Shown here: positions 1 to 9,512 of the stretch, one piece after another | Layout: each line of letters opens with the position of its first letter | Position numbering within the stretch: the first letter of the stretch is position 1 | Notes under the pieces: generated by a model | Database searches by the model: none | What the model was told of the DNA's origin: nothing | Seen by the model: the letters and a program-made list of their open reading frames with translations, nothing else | NCBI GenBank assembly: GCA_937974275.1 | Contig: CALJIF010000094.1 | Location: forward strand, 1-63,485 | Direction: 5' to 3' | DNA from: an uncultured Flavobacteriales bacterium | Lineage (GTDB): Bacteria > Bacteroidota > Bacteroidia > Palsa-965 | DNA: 63,485 nt | Made by a program: the position numbers and the translations under genes

Positions 1-2
1 TT

Positions 3-86
3 ATCCCACGAACTATCGAGACAAAAGCCGTCCGCACGTCCGGCGTAACCGAACACGTCCAAAAAATAGTTGAAGAAATGTTTTAA
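3..86 (+). CDS. Possible 3' end of a gene entering from the left edge
   Basis: Frame 3 is open from the left edge for 27 codons and closes with TAA at 84-86. The peptide has the look of a soluble, charged C-terminus and ends in KIVEEMF. It would converge on the next gene with a 4-base overlap, an arrangement seen elsewhere in this window. I do not recognise a family. An open frame this short arises by chance fairly often, so this is only a candidate. Confidence 0.3.
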   Translation: MPRTIETKAVRTSGVTEHVQKIVEEMF

Positions 87-2578
87 TTAATCACAAAGCG
101 CATCGTCGTGCGGGTGCCGTCCGTGCCCAACCACTCGCACCAGAACATGCCGGCAGGGGCGTTCAGTTGCAGTGGAACTACGTTTTGTGCGTTCACCGGT
201 TCGGTAATCACCACGCGGCCTTGCGCGTCGTACACGCTTAACGTACCGGTTACGGCTTCGCCAAATTGTACCGTAAACGCGCCGTTGTTGGGGTTCGGGA
301 ACAACACAAACTGCGCACCCACTAACTCTTGCACGCCTACTTCGTTCATCACAAACGTTGAAGAGAAGGCTTCGCAGCCGTTGGTGTCGGTAACTACCAC
401 ATAGTACGAGCCGTTTTGTGTGGGCGTGTACGACTGACTCGTTGCGCCGTTAATCGGATTGCCGTTAAAATACCATTGGTACGATGATGCCGCAGAGCTG
501 GTTAATACCGCAATGTTTTGCGTAATGGTGGGAACGGAAGGAATAGGATAGAGGTTTACGGAAACGGTATCGGACGACACACAACCGTTAGCGTCGGTGC
601 CGAATACAATGTACGTGGTGGATGATGTAGGTCCTGCAGTTGGACAGGCAATGGTGGTGTCGCTCAAACCGAATGCGGGTGTCCAGGAGTATTGCACGCC
701 GCCCGTAGCACACAACTGCACGGTAGTGGAAACACAAAAGCCTACATCGTTGCCGGCATCAATGGTGGGTAATGGATGTTCGGTAACATTCACAAAACTC
801 TGGCTGGAACAGGTTGCGTTGTTCGTTATAATAACGTTGTATGTTCCGGAAGCGTCCGCAACAATAGTGGCTGTGGTATCGCCGGTGTTCCACAAATATG
901 CTACGGTAGTACTTGATGTATCAATAACCGTTAACGTAACGGAACCGCCTTCACAAAATGTTAAAGGTCCGGAAGCCTGAATTACAGGGCCGGGCAAGGG
1001 AACAACAGTTACTACAACAGTGTCGAGATCAATGCAGCCGTATTGGTTGCGAATGTGTAACACGTAGGTAGTAGTTGAAGTTGGAGATGCTAAAGGATTC
1101 GCAATGTTACTTTGGCTCAATCCTGCCGAAGGAACCCACCACACGCTGTCGATGCCGCCGAAAGAGGATGTGGCATTCAGTTGTATGGTTGCGCCTAAAC
1201 AAATTGTCGTATCGGCACTTGCGGTGGAAGTGAGTTGGCAGAATTTTACTAAGGCATAATCTTCGTTACTGCCTACACCACGACTGGGGCCTGCAACGTA
1301 CAAATTACCCAAAGTATCCATGGTCATGGAATACGCCTGATCGCTGGCGTTGGCAGGGCCGTTGTACATGGTAAACCATTCGCGGTCGCCGGTGTTGGTG
1401 TATTTTAACACGAAAAAATTGTTATTCGCTCCGGTAATGAATCCGTATCCGGCTACGTAAATATTTCCTGCGGCATCAATGGTTAAATCGTTGCCTTCGT
1501 CGTAGTTGTTGATTCCTGCATCATAACGGTCGGTCCAGATAATGGTTCCTGCCGTAGCATCCAGTTGCAAGGTCACCATGTCTTCTGCAGTAGTGGTGGT
1601 GCCTACGCTGCGTCCTGTAACAATCACGTGATTCAGATTATCCAACGCAATTTTATTCACGCGGTCCAATTCGTTTCCCGCCCCGCCATAGGCTTGATTC
1701 CATTGCAAAGCTCCGGCGTTATTATATTTTAAAATAGCATAATCGAAATTGGTAATTCCTGTTAAAGCCCGCTGATATCCGCCTACATAGACATCACCCG
1801 AAGTTTCATCAACAACCAAATCTGTTCCGGTATCGAAAGCGCTTCCCGGTCCGTTGTAACGCGCCACCCATTGCTGCACACCGTTGTTGTTGTAACGAAT
1901 GGTTGCTATGTCAATATCTGCTCCCGTGCTCGTAAAACTTGAACCGGTTACATACACGTCGCCCGAAGCCGCTAAATGCAAGGCATACGCCGCATCGATG
2001 TTGGCTCCCGTAAACGTGTAACGTGTGGCCCATTGTTGCACACCCGCACTGTTGTACTTAATGGTACAAAAATCGCTTCCCGTTCCTGAACCATCGCTGC
2101 CTCCGGTAACATACACATTGCTGTTGTTATCTACTGCGATATCGTAAGCTTCATCAAATCCTGATGCGGGACCGTTGTAACGCGTAACCCAAACCTGTGT
2201 GCCGTTGGCATCGTAACAGATGGTAGCGTAATCGTAATTGGCAGAAGCTCCGGCGCTGTATCCGGTAACGTAACAATTGCCCAACGTATCTACTGCTATC
2301 GCACGACCTTCATCATAGCCGTTGCCCGGTCCGTTGTAGTTAACGGTCCACAATACGTTACCGTCGGCGTCCACTTTCATGGTGCGGTAATCGAAATTGG
2401 TGCCGTTCCAGGAAGTCCCGATGACATAACTATTGCCGTTTTTATCGCGCACGGTTTGGTTCGCACGGTCGATGTTATTACCGGCAGAAGAGTTGCGCGC
2501 CACCCATTGGATGTTGATTTGGGCAGTAGCAACAAAAGGTAAAAGAGCCAGAAGGACAGGGAAAATGTGACGCATCAT
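83..2578 (-). CDS. Secreted SBBP beta-propeller protein with T9SS type A sorting domain
   Basis: This is a large exported protein of about 831 residues. I start it at 2578 (or the adjacent ATG at 2575) because a typical signal peptide, MRHIFPVLLALLPFVATAQ, begins there; the frame runs 26 codons further upstream without export-signal character. Residues about 25-450 contain many copies of an SBBP-type unit (a DYATIKYN-like strand, then QQWVARYNGP), which suggests a beta-propeller. Three to four Ig/PKD-like modules with paired cysteines follow. The last ~75 residues (LFPNPNNGAFTVQF start) match the type A T9SS C-terminal domain that is removed on export to the cell surface. The natural substrate is unknown. 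It is transcribed divergently from the next gene and converges on the left-edge fragment. Confidence 0.85.
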   Translation of the reverse strand: MMRHIFPVLLALLPFVATAQINIQWVARNSSAGNNIDRANQTVRDKNGNSYVIGTSWNGTNFDYRTMKVDADGNVLWTVNYNGPGNGYDEGRAIAVDTLGNCYVTGYSAGASANYDYATICYDANGTQVWVTRYNGPASGFDEAYDIAVDNNSNVYVTGGSDGSGTGSDFCTIKYNSAGVQQWATRYTFTGANIDAAYALHLAASGDVYVTGSSFTSTGADIDIATIRYNNNGVQQWVARYNGPGSAFDTGTDLVVDETSGDVYVGGYQRALTGITNFDYAILKYNNAGALQWNQAYGGAGNELDRVNKIALDNLNHVIVTGRSVGTTTTAEDMVTLQLDATAGTIIWTDRYDAGINNYDEGNDLTIDAAGNIYVAGYGFITGANNNFFVLKYTNTGDREWFTMYNGPANASDQAYSMTMDTLGNLYVAGPSRGVGSNEDYALVKFCQLTSTASADTTICLGATIQLNATSSFGGIDSVWWVPSAGLSQSNIANPLASPTSTTTYVLHIRNQYGCIDLDTVVVTVVPLPGPVIQASGPLTFCEGGSVTLTVIDTSSTTVAYLWNTGDTTATIVADASGTYNVIITNNATCSSQSFVNVTEHPLPTIDAGNDVGFCVSTTVQLCATGGVQYSWTPAFGLSDTTIACPTAGPTSSTTYIVFGTDANGCVSSDTVSVNLYPIPSVPTITQNIAVLTSSAASSYQWYFNGNPINGATSQSYTPTQNGSYYVVVTDTNGCEAFSSTFVMNEVGVQELVGAQFVLFPNPNNGAFTVQFGEAVTGTLSVYDAQGRVVITEPVNAQNVVPLQLNAPAGMFWCEWLGTDGTRTTMRFVIN

Positions 2579-2604
2579 GTGTAAGGGTTTTTCAGGTGGC
2601 CGAC

Positions 2605-2612
2605 CAAAGATA
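2605..2612 (-). promoter_or_regulatory. Candidate -7 box (TATCTTTG) for the SBBP protein gene
   Basis: On the minus strand TATCTTTG matches the Bacteroidota -7 consensus TAnnTTTG exactly and lies 26 bases before the ATG at 2578. No convincing -33 TTG was found at the usual distance. Confidence 0.45.
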
Positions 2613-2631
2613 AGATCATTTCGCAATATCG

Positions 2632-2664
2632 TTTGGTGTACAAGCAACGTTTGCACTAACTTTC
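2632..2664 (+). promoter_or_regulatory. Candidate promoter of the 151-residue orphan, leaderless spacing
   Basis: TTTG at 2632-2635 and TAACTTTC at 2657-2664 are separated by 21 bases, close to the Bacteroidota -33/-7 arrangement. The -7 box ends four bases before the GTG start at 2669, so transcription probably begins at or next to the start codon. Confidence 0.45.
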
Positions 2665-2668
2665 GCCT

Positions 2669-3124
2669 GTGAAAAAATGGTTGCTGATAATTGTAGTGCT
2701 TGGCGTTATTGCAACGGCAGTATATTATTTCACGCGTGCCAATGAAGCGGTTCGGGCCGTCCAGGTCATCAATATTCCCGAAACATTTTTACAAACCGCA
2801 GACACTTCTCGTTTCGATATGCAGCAAGTGGATATTGTGCGCAATTCGAATAACGATTCGCTGGTAGTGCTGTTCCCGTTTGCGGATAGTAAAGTGAAGC
2901 CGTATATGTATAACGAGTTCAATTACAAGTTGATCAGCGGTTACCGATCGAAGGTATATCCGGTGAATCAGCCCTACTCGGACATGATTCGCAGCATCAC
3001 GGGTAAACCCAATTTAAACCTGTCCCGATTGAAGGAAGGCACGTATTATGTGCACTTAACGGGGTGCAATTACACGGGTTTTTTCAAAATCGCTGTTAAA
3101 AACTCTGCGGATACCTTACGGTAG
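2669..3124 (+). CDS. Membrane-anchored hypothetical protein
   Basis: A 151-residue protein with a GTG start. It opens with KK and then a hydrophobic stretch (residues about 4-21, WLLIIVVLGVIATAVYYF) that looks like an uncleaved N-terminal anchor, so most of the protein should face the periplasm. The remainder is a mixed alpha/beta-looking domain with one cysteine near the C-terminus in LTGCNYTGFF. I recognise no family. It is divergent from the SBBP gene and sits 55 bases before the large adhesin gene on the same strand. A role in that secretion locus is possible from position only. Confidence 0.7.
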   Translation: MKKWLLIIVVLGVIATAVYYFTRANEAVRAVQVINIPETFLQTADTSRFDMQQVDIVRNSNNDSLVVLFPFADSKVKPYMYNEFNYKLISGYRSKVYPVNQPYSDMIRSITGKPNLNLSRLKEGTYYVHLTGCNYTGFFKIAVKNSADTLR

Positions 3125-3179
3125 GCTCGTTGCATTGTCTTATATTAGCGGTGCAAACACCCAAAACCCGTAACCTGTA

Positions 3180-6100
3180 ATGAAAAAATTCTCGTTGTTG
3201 TGTGTGCTGTTGCTATTTGCAGCTACAGCAAATGCGACGCATATTGTTGGTGGTTCGTTGACCTATGAGCATCTTGGTGGCGCAACCTATCGTGTGACGT
3301 TGAAAATGTACCGGGATTGTGCACCGGGCAACGTGTTCTTTCCCGCCAACGTGCGTGTTGAAGTGCGTAACTCGGCAGGTGCATCGTTCACACCGGATAA
3401 AGACATTGTCATTCCATTCACCACTTCCAATTTTGTGCAGCCCAATGTGGATACGTGCGCAGTGAATCCGGGCTTGTGTCTGGAAGAAGCGACGTACACG
3501 CGTGTGGTGAATAATTTGCCCCCGCAACCCGGAGGTTATCATTTGTTTTATCAATTGTGTTGCCGTAACGCCACGTTAACCAACATTCAGAATCCGTTGA
3601 ACACCGCGGAAAGCTGGTACACGTACATTCCCGATAATTCTCAGGTGATCACGAACAGTTCACCAACATGGGTGAATCCTCCGCCGGTATTCGTTTGTCA
3701 GGCTTTACCGATGAATTTTGATCACGGTGCTACAGATCCTGACGGTGACTCGTTGGTGTATTCGTATTATGTTCCTTACGATGATAATCCTCCAACATTT
3801 CCAAGCGGAGTAGCAACATTTACACCTGTTGTATATCAGGCCGGATATGGTCCGAACAATCCAACAGGCGGTCCGAATTTGACCATGAATCCGCAAACGG
3901 GTTTCATTTCCGGAAGCCCGTTTAACATGGGACAACATGTGGCCGGTGTGCGTTGTGAAGAATATCGTAACGGTGTGAAGATTGGTGAAATTCTGCGCGA
4001 TTTCCAATTGAATGTGATTTATTGTCCGCCGCTGGCACAAGCGAGTATAGGCCCTACACAAGGAACCTGTTCGGGACAAACGGTAAATTTTAATAATACG
4101 TCCGATCCTGCAAACAGCTACTTGTGGAACTTCGGCGATCCCGCTTCCATACTGGACACTTCATCACAAATGAATCCTTCGTACACGTATCCGGGACTTG
4201 GTCCGTATGTGGTGGAGTTGATCATTAACGACGGAACACCTTGTGCGGATACTGCTTATCAAACCGTTGAATTATCGTATGTGAATGTGGTGATCAATGC
4301 AGCGAATGATAGTGCATGCGTTGGAGAGCAAGTGCAGTTTTTTGATAATTCAACACCATCACCGAATTCAACTATAACGGGCTATTGGTGGGATTTCGGA
4401 GATAACACGACGGATACCGCGATGAATCCGGTACACACGTATCAGTCCAGCGGATTGTACACGGTGTATCATACTGCCACGAATCAGTTGGGATGTGATG
4501 ATACGGTGAGTTTTCAGATTCGCGTTTTGGCAGCACCGATAGCACTTGCGGGTAATGACACCTTCGCTTGTACGAACAATTCCAACATCGGTTTGGGTGG
4601 TAACGTGCTGAATGCAACAGGTGGAACGTGGACCGGCAATGGTACATTCACACCAAGCAACACTACGTTAAATGCGACCTACACACCAACACAAGCAGAA
4701 ATTGATACAGGATTTGCAGTATTAATTTTAGAAACTACAGGAGCCTCACTTTGTAACCACGATTACGATACGATAGTATTAATGTTTACTGCAGGACCGG
4801 AAGCATTAGCAGGGGCAGATATTATTGTGTGTGAGGATACGGCATTTGTTAACGTTTCGGGAAGTGTGAACATTGCCACAGGCGGCGTGTGGTCAACATC
4901 GGGTAATGGAACGTTCGGGAATCCGAATAATTTAAACACCACCTATACGCCCGGGACAAATGATATTGCCAATGGTCAGGTGTATTTAATATTAACCACA
5001 ACAGGCAACGGCAGCTGTTTCCCTGAATCGGATACATTAACGTTATTCCTAACGCCTCCACCAAATATTTCTGTTGCCGCAGCTGATACGGCTTGCAGCA
5101 ATTTACCGTTCACCATTGTTGCTACCTCTCAAACCGGTTCCGGTTATTGGACAACAACAGGCGACGGCACATTCCCGAACGGAGATACGGCGTTAACCAC
5201 AACATATTTGCCGGGTGCAGGTGATCTTGCGGGTGGTGAAGTTTTGATCGTGTTTAATTCACTCAACAACGGAGGTTGTCGTCAGCAACGCGATACATTA
5301 CGTGTGGTGATTATTCCTGCGCCGGGATCTGCGTTCAATTATACGCCGGTATGTCCGGGTGCAACGATGAACTTCACCGATGCTACACAATCTGTTACAC
5401 CAATCACCAATTGGTTCTGGGATTTTGGTGATCCTTCTTCTTCCAACAATACGAGCACACAACAAAATCCTTCGCATGTGTATGCCACAGGCGGTTGGTA
5501 CAATGTCACACTTGTAGTAACATCTGCTAACGGTTGTCCCGATACGGTGGTACAACCGGTGTACGTGTATCCGAATCCTGATGCAGCTTTTGTAACGGAC
5601 GGATTCTGCTTGAATGATGGAACCTTCTTTATTGATTCCACTGCATTAGATACCGGCAACGTTGCTTCATGGCAATGGTTGTACGGTGATAACGCTACAG
5701 GAAGCGGTAATCCGGGTTATCATCAATACGGTGCTGCGGGGACATATCAAGTGACGTTAATCGTGCAATCGAATTTCGGATGTATCGATTCCGTCACACA
5801 ATCGGTGTTGATCAATCCATCGCCAACAGCGGCGTACACGTCATCACCACCGAATGCTGCGAATACGTTACAAGTGATTCAATTCACGGATCAGTCGTAC
5901 ACGAACATTGTTTCCTGGTACTGGCAGTTTGGTGATTCATCAGCGGCATCCACGGCTCAGAATCCGAATCACAGTTATCAGGAGCCGGGCGTGTATCAGA
6001 TTACACTTGCAGTAACGGATCAAAACGGATGTACGGATACCTTGACATCGGAATATATTATCAGTTCTCCTCCTGTTGCACCAAGCGGTTTTTCGCCGAA

Positions 6101-6338
6101 CAACGATGGACAGAACGATGTGTTCTATGTGTACGGCGGACCATTCACGGATATGGAAATGCGCATCTACAACAACTGGGGCGAATTGATTTTTGTTTCC
6201 ACAAGTCAGCAGCAAGGTTGGGACGGTACGCGTGATGGCGTTCCGCAACCCATGAGTGTATATGTGTACACCGTGCGCGCTACAACTGCAGATGGCACGA
6301 CGTATTCTTTATCAGGTGATGTAACATTAGTGCGATAA
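3180..6338 (+). CDS. Giant secreted PKD-repeat adhesin-like protein with T9SS type B domain
   Basis: A 1052-residue exported protein with a signal peptide ending near residue 19 (ANATHIVGG). Residues about 20-285 form a module opening with THIVGG, with cysteine pairs and CCRN, FDHGATDPDGDSL and EYRNG motifs, closely resembled by the protein at 18157-20307. Two PKD domains follow (NFGDP, DFGDN motifs). Then come three tandem ~88-residue repeats (about 450-712, with GGTW and GNGTF motifs), three more PKD domains, and a C-terminal domain (about 968-1052) with PNNDGQNDVF, YNNWGE and GWDG, the gliding-motility-associated or type B signature. Type B cargo commonly needs a dedicated PorP/SprF partner, and one is encoded 8 bases downstream. 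It is probably a surface-anchored adhesin; the ligand is unknown. Confidence 0.88.
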   Translation: MKKFSLLCVLLLFAATANATHIVGGSLTYEHLGGATYRVTLKMYRDCAPGNVFFPANVRVEVRNSAGASFTPDKDIVIPFTTSNFVQPNVDTCAVNPGLCLEEATYTRVVNNLPPQPGGYHLFYQLCCRNATLTNIQNPLNTAESWYTYIPDNSQVITNSSPTWVNPPPVFVCQALPMNFDHGATDPDGDSLVYSYYVPYDDNPPTFPSGVATFTPVVYQAGYGPNNPTGGPNLTMNPQTGFISGSPFNMGQHVAGVRCEEYRNGVKIGEILRDFQLNVIYCPPLAQASIGPTQGTCSGQTVNFNNTSDPANSYLWNFGDPASILDTSSQMNPSYTYPGLGPYVVELIINDGTPCADTAYQTVELSYVNVVINAANDSACVGEQVQFFDNSTPSPNSTITGYWWDFGDNTTDTAMNPVHTYQSSGLYTVYHTATNQLGCDDTVSFQIRVLAAPIALAGNDTFACTNNSNIGLGGNVLNATGGTWTGNGTFTPSNTTLNATYTPTQAEIDTGFAVLILETTGASLCNHDYDTIVLMFTAGPEALAGADIIVCEDTAFVNVSGSVNIATGGVWSTSGNGTFGNPNNLNTTYTPGTNDIANGQVYLILTTTGNGSCFPESDTLTLFLTPPPNISVAAADTACSNLPFTIVATSQTGSGYWTTTGDGTFPNGDTALTTTYLPGAGDLAGGEVLIVFNSLNNGGCRQQRDTLRVVIIPAPGSAFNYTPVCPGATMNFTDATQSVTPITNWFWDFGDPSSSNNTSTQQNPSHVYATGGWYNVTLVVTSANGCPDTVVQPVYVYPNPDAAFVTDGFCLNDGTFFIDSTALDTGNVASWQWLYGDNATGSGNPGYHQYGAAGTYQVTLIVQSNFGCIDSVTQSVLINPSPTAAYTSSPPNAANTLQVIQFTDQSYTNIVSWYWQFGDSSAASTAQNPNHSYQEPGVYQITLAVTDQNGCTDTLTSEYIISSPPVAPSGFSPNNDGQNDVFYVYGGPFTDMEMRIYNNWGELIFVSTSQQQGWDGTRDGVPQPMSVYVYTVRATTADGTTYSLSGDVTLVR

Positions 6339-6346
6339 CTCAACAG

Positions 6347-7345
6347 ATGACTATTATGAAAAAACTATTTTCCATAACAGCGGTGTTGATGCTCGGACTC
6401 AACACGTACGCTCAGGATTTTCACCTGACGCATTACGATGCCGCCAAGGTGTATTTGAATCCTGCGATGACCGGCATGTTTGATGGTTATTATCGTCTTC
6501 ATGCGAATTACCGCAATCAGTGGTCGGCTGTGGCCACACGACCTTTTCAAACAGCAGCCATTGCATACGACATGCCGATTAAGCGTTACGGCTTTGGTGC
6601 GCAAGTGATGAACAATCGCGCAGGTGTCGGAAATTTTAATGTATTGAATGTGGTGATTTCCGGAGCATACGATTTGCAGTTGGATAAGAACAACATTCAC
6701 CACGTGGCATTCGGTATGTCGGCCGGTATGATTCAGAAGAGTGTGAACTTTGAGCAACTAACCTGGGGCAATCAATATTCCATGACTGCGCCGGGAGGAT
6801 TTGATCAAGCGATTCCGAACGGAGAATTATACAATAACGATCAGGATTATTTGTTAGATATCAGTGCAGGTGCGTTGTATTATTATGCGAAAGAAACTGC
6901 ACGATTCAATCCATTCGTGGGCGTTTCCGCATTTCACCTGAATCAACCTACGGAGTCGATGTTTGGCATGGATAACAAATTGCCGATGCGTTATGTAGTG
7001 CATGCCGGCGGTCGTGTTGGTATTACCGAACGCTTAACGTTACAGCCGCGATTCTTGTACATGCGTCAAACCAATGCACAGGAAATGGTGTACGGTTTAT
7101 TGGCGAATATTTATCTGGAGAATTCGGATTCGTATTTAATTGTTGGCCCGTCTTTCCGTTCGAAAGATGCGGGCATTATGGAACTCGGATTGAAGCATGG
7201 CGCATTCACGTACAGAATAAGTTATGATGTGAATGTGTCCACATTAAAACCGGCTACGAATAATCGTGGTGGAATTGAATTCTCGTTGATATACGTTGCG
7301 AAGCGTAGAGCTCCTGTTGTTGCACCAAACTGCCCGCGTTTATGA
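6347..7345 (+). CDS. PorP/SprF-family type IX secretion membrane protein
   Basis: A 332-residue outer-membrane beta-barrel protein with a signal peptide (AQDFHL cleavage region). The early motif HYDAAKVYLNPAMTGMF and the repeated aromatic beta-strands are typical of PorP/SprF. A start at 6356 (MKKLFSI) gives the better signal peptide; the longer ATG at 6347 is also possible. Family knowledge: SprF is needed for surface delivery of SprB, and SprF-like proteins serve type B cargo. The gene follows a type B adhesin by 8 bases and overlaps the PorE-like gene by 4 bases, so the three are almost certainly co-expressed. It is the only PorP-type gene in the window. Confidence 0.92.
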   Translation: MTIMKKLFSITAVLMLGLNTYAQDFHLTHYDAAKVYLNPAMTGMFDGYYRLHANYRNQWSAVATRPFQTAAIAYDMPIKRYGFGAQVMNNRAGVGNFNVLNVVISGAYDLQLDKNNIHHVAFGMSAGMIQKSVNFEQLTWGNQYSMTAPGGFDQAIPNGELYNNDQDYLLDISAGALYYYAKETARFNPFVGVSAFHLNQPTESMFGMDNKLPMRYVVHAGGRVGITERLTLQPRFLYMRQTNAQEMVYGLLANIYLENSDSYLIVGPSFRSKDAGIMELGLKHGAFTYRISYDVNVSTLKPATNNRGGIEFSLIYVAKRRAPVVAPNCPRL

Positions 7346-9474
7346 TTCGTTATTTTCTGATAGTAGTTATCCTGTTTACAGGATTTGGTGCCGGTGCACA
7401 AAGTCGTCGCGAGTGGTTGGAGTTTGGAGATAAAGCCTTCGACAACAAGAATTATAAACTTGCGCTGGCGTGTTATCGCAATGTCATTGAGTTAGCCAAT
7501 GCTGCTGACCGCGACGTAGTAACGCCGTACGAATGCAGACCTTATACACCGAATAAAAAAGTTGCGGATAGCGTTGCGGTAAAAAAAGATTCAGCAAAAG
7601 TTTTGGTGAAAGGAGATGATCCGCGCACACGTTGGGTAACACATCGTATGGCGACTTGTTATCGCATGTTGCACGATTACGACAATGCGGAAATTTGGTA
7701 TCAGCAAGCAACGATGTTGCCCGATAAACGTTTTCCCGATGCGCAATATTGGTATGGCGTTGCATTAATGAATAATGCAAAGTATCCGAAAGCGATTATT
7801 GAATTTGAAAAATATTCGGCTCAGGTTACGCCGGAGAGTGTGGAAGGAAAGCGCACGACCAGAAATATCGGTGGATGTTTGAACGCCATGGATACGACGA
7901 AGTATCGTAAAGAAGTTGTCGTAGCGTTGTTGGATACCAACATTAACGGCGGTACTGCAACGTTTGCGGCCGGCTATTACGGCGATCCGGATATTTTATT
8001 GTTCACATCCGCGCGTAAAGGAAATGTGAGTACACCGGATTTGTTGCAAGGCGGAATGGAGCAATACTCCACGGATATTTACATTGCCAACAGAAGAAAC
8101 GGACAATGGCAAAAGCCGCAACCCTTAAGTTCCGAAAAAGGATTTTTAAATACACCGATTAACGAAGGTGCGGCATCGGTTTCTTTCGGACGTGAACATT
8201 TATTCTTTACGCGTTGGAGTGATGACGGAAAAGAATGCAGCATTTACATGTGTCGTAACGTGGGTGACAATTGGCTCGCTCCACAAAAGTTAGGACCAAC
8301 CGTAAACGTGGCGGGAACACGCAGCATGCAGCCCTATTTGTCCAATGATGGTTCGACTTTGTATTTCGTTTCGGACAGAAGCGGTGGACAGGGCGGATTG
8401 GATATTTGGAGTTGTCAGATGGACGATGAAGGTAATTGCGGCGAAGCGGTGAACATGGGTGCATTGATCAACACTGCAGATGATGAGATAACGCCGTTCT
8501 TTCATTTCACATCGAGCACGTTGTTCTACAGTTCAAACGGTCGTGGAGGATTCGGAGGTTTTGATATTATTAAAACATCCTTTAACGGTGATGATCAAAC
8601 CTGGTCGGAACCGGTGAATTTGGATGCACCTTTTAATTCATCGCGCGATGATGCGTACTTCGTAATCGATCGCAATTTACAAGACGGATATTTTTCTTCC
8701 GATCGCGAACGCTGCGGTGATTGCGGTGATGCGGGAACGTATTGTTACAAAGCCTTTAGTTTCAAAAACGAACCATTGAAGTTTTCGATTCAGGGTTACG
8801 TATACAATTCGGAAACCAATGCCATCATCAGCAACGCGTTGTTGACCTTTAAAGATGTTCGTGGAGAATCGGAGAACGTGTATGTTATTTCCGATTCAAC
8901 CGGATTCTATCAGTTGGAATTGCAATTGAATCAAGAATGGTACATCAAAGCACAGAAGAATAAATTCTTTGGTGATGCGACAAACATAAGCACTGTAGGA
9001 TTAACGGACAGCAAAGTATTGGTGCACGATTTTTATTTGACACCAATTCCTGCCGGTGAAATTGTAATTCCGGGAATCGAATACGATTTTGATAAAGCAA
9101 CCTTGCGTCCTGCTTCCATGAAAATATTGGATGATCTGGTTGCATTCCTCGAGTTGAATAACAACATCAGTGTAGAAATCAGTTCGCATACCGACTCGCG
9201 CGGAAGTGATACGTACAATCAGCGTTTATCGCAGGATCGTGCGAAGAGTTGTGTGGATTATTTGATCTCGAAAGGCATTGCTGCCGATCGTTTAGTGGCA
9301 AAAGGATACGGAGAATCTTCACCGCTCATCACCGACAAAGACATCAATGCTTTGCCGACCAAAGATGAACAAGAAGCTGCTCACCAGAAAAACCGACGTA
9401 CCGCATTCCGTCCTATCAAAGAAGGACAGATTATGGACAAGTGGGAAGGAACTGCGCCCGGTCAGCAAAAGTAG
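7342..9474 (+). CDS. PorE-like OmpA-family protein (TPR, PD40 propeller, CRD, OmpA)
   Basis: A 710-residue exported protein. After the signal peptide (about 1-20) there is a TPR-like region (about 20-155), a PD40/WD40-like propeller (about 205-470; SARKGN, LYFVSDRSGG and FYSSNGRGG strands), a carboxypeptidase-regulatory-like domain (about 487-565) and an OmpA C-terminal domain (about 577-700). The OmpA part has YDFDKATLRP, SSHTDSRG and RLSQDRAKSCVDYL, the usual peptidoglycan-binding motifs. This domain order matches PorE, a T9SS component that links the machine to peptidoglycan; many Bacteroidota carry several paralogues, each beside a PorP/SprF gene. The start overlaps the porP-like stop by 4 bases, indicating translational coupling. 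Confidence 0.9.
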   Translation: MIRYFLIVVILFTGFGAGAQSRREWLEFGDKAFDNKNYKLALACYRNVIELANAADRDVVTPYECRPYTPNKKVADSVAVKKDSAKVLVKGDDPRTRWVTHRMATCYRMLHDYDNAEIWYQQATMLPDKRFPDAQYWYGVALMNNAKYPKAIIEFEKYSAQVTPESVEGKRTTRNIGGCLNAMDTTKYRKEVVVALLDTNINGGTATFAAGYYGDPDILLFTSARKGNVSTPDLLQGGMEQYSTDIYIANRRNGQWQKPQPLSSEKGFLNTPINEGAASVSFGREHLFFTRWSDDGKECSIYMCRNVGDNWLAPQKLGPTVNVAGTRSMQPYLSNDGSTLYFVSDRSGGQGGLDIWSCQMDDEGNCGEAVNMGALINTADDEITPFFHFTSSTLFYSSNGRGGFGGFDIIKTSFNGDDQTWSEPVNLDAPFNSSRDDAYFVIDRNLQDGYFSSDRERCGDCGDAGTYCYKAFSFKNEPLKFSIQGYVYNSETNAIISNALLTFKDVRGESENVYVISDSTGFYQLELQLNQEWYIKAQKNKFFGDATNISTVGLTDSKVLVHDFYLTPIPAGEIVIPGIEYDFDKATLRPASMKILDDLVAFLELNNNISVEISSHTDSRGSDTYNQRLSQDRAKSCVDYLISKGIAADRLVAKGYGESSPLITDKDINALPTKDEQEAAHQKNRRTAFRPIKEGQIMDKWEGTAPGQQK

Positions 9475-9500
9475 TGCTGCGCAAATATCGGGGTATAAGT

Positions 9501-9508
9501 TACCTTTG
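9501..9508 (+). promoter_or_regulatory. -7 box TACCTTTG, leaderless spacing before the MFS gene
   Basis: A perfect TAnnTTTG lies in the 38-base gap after the PorE-like gene and ends four bases before the ATG at 9513. This suggests separate transcription of the exporter with a leaderless or nearly leaderless mRNA. No clear -33 TTG is present. Confidence 0.5.
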
Positions 9509-9512
9509 AGCC

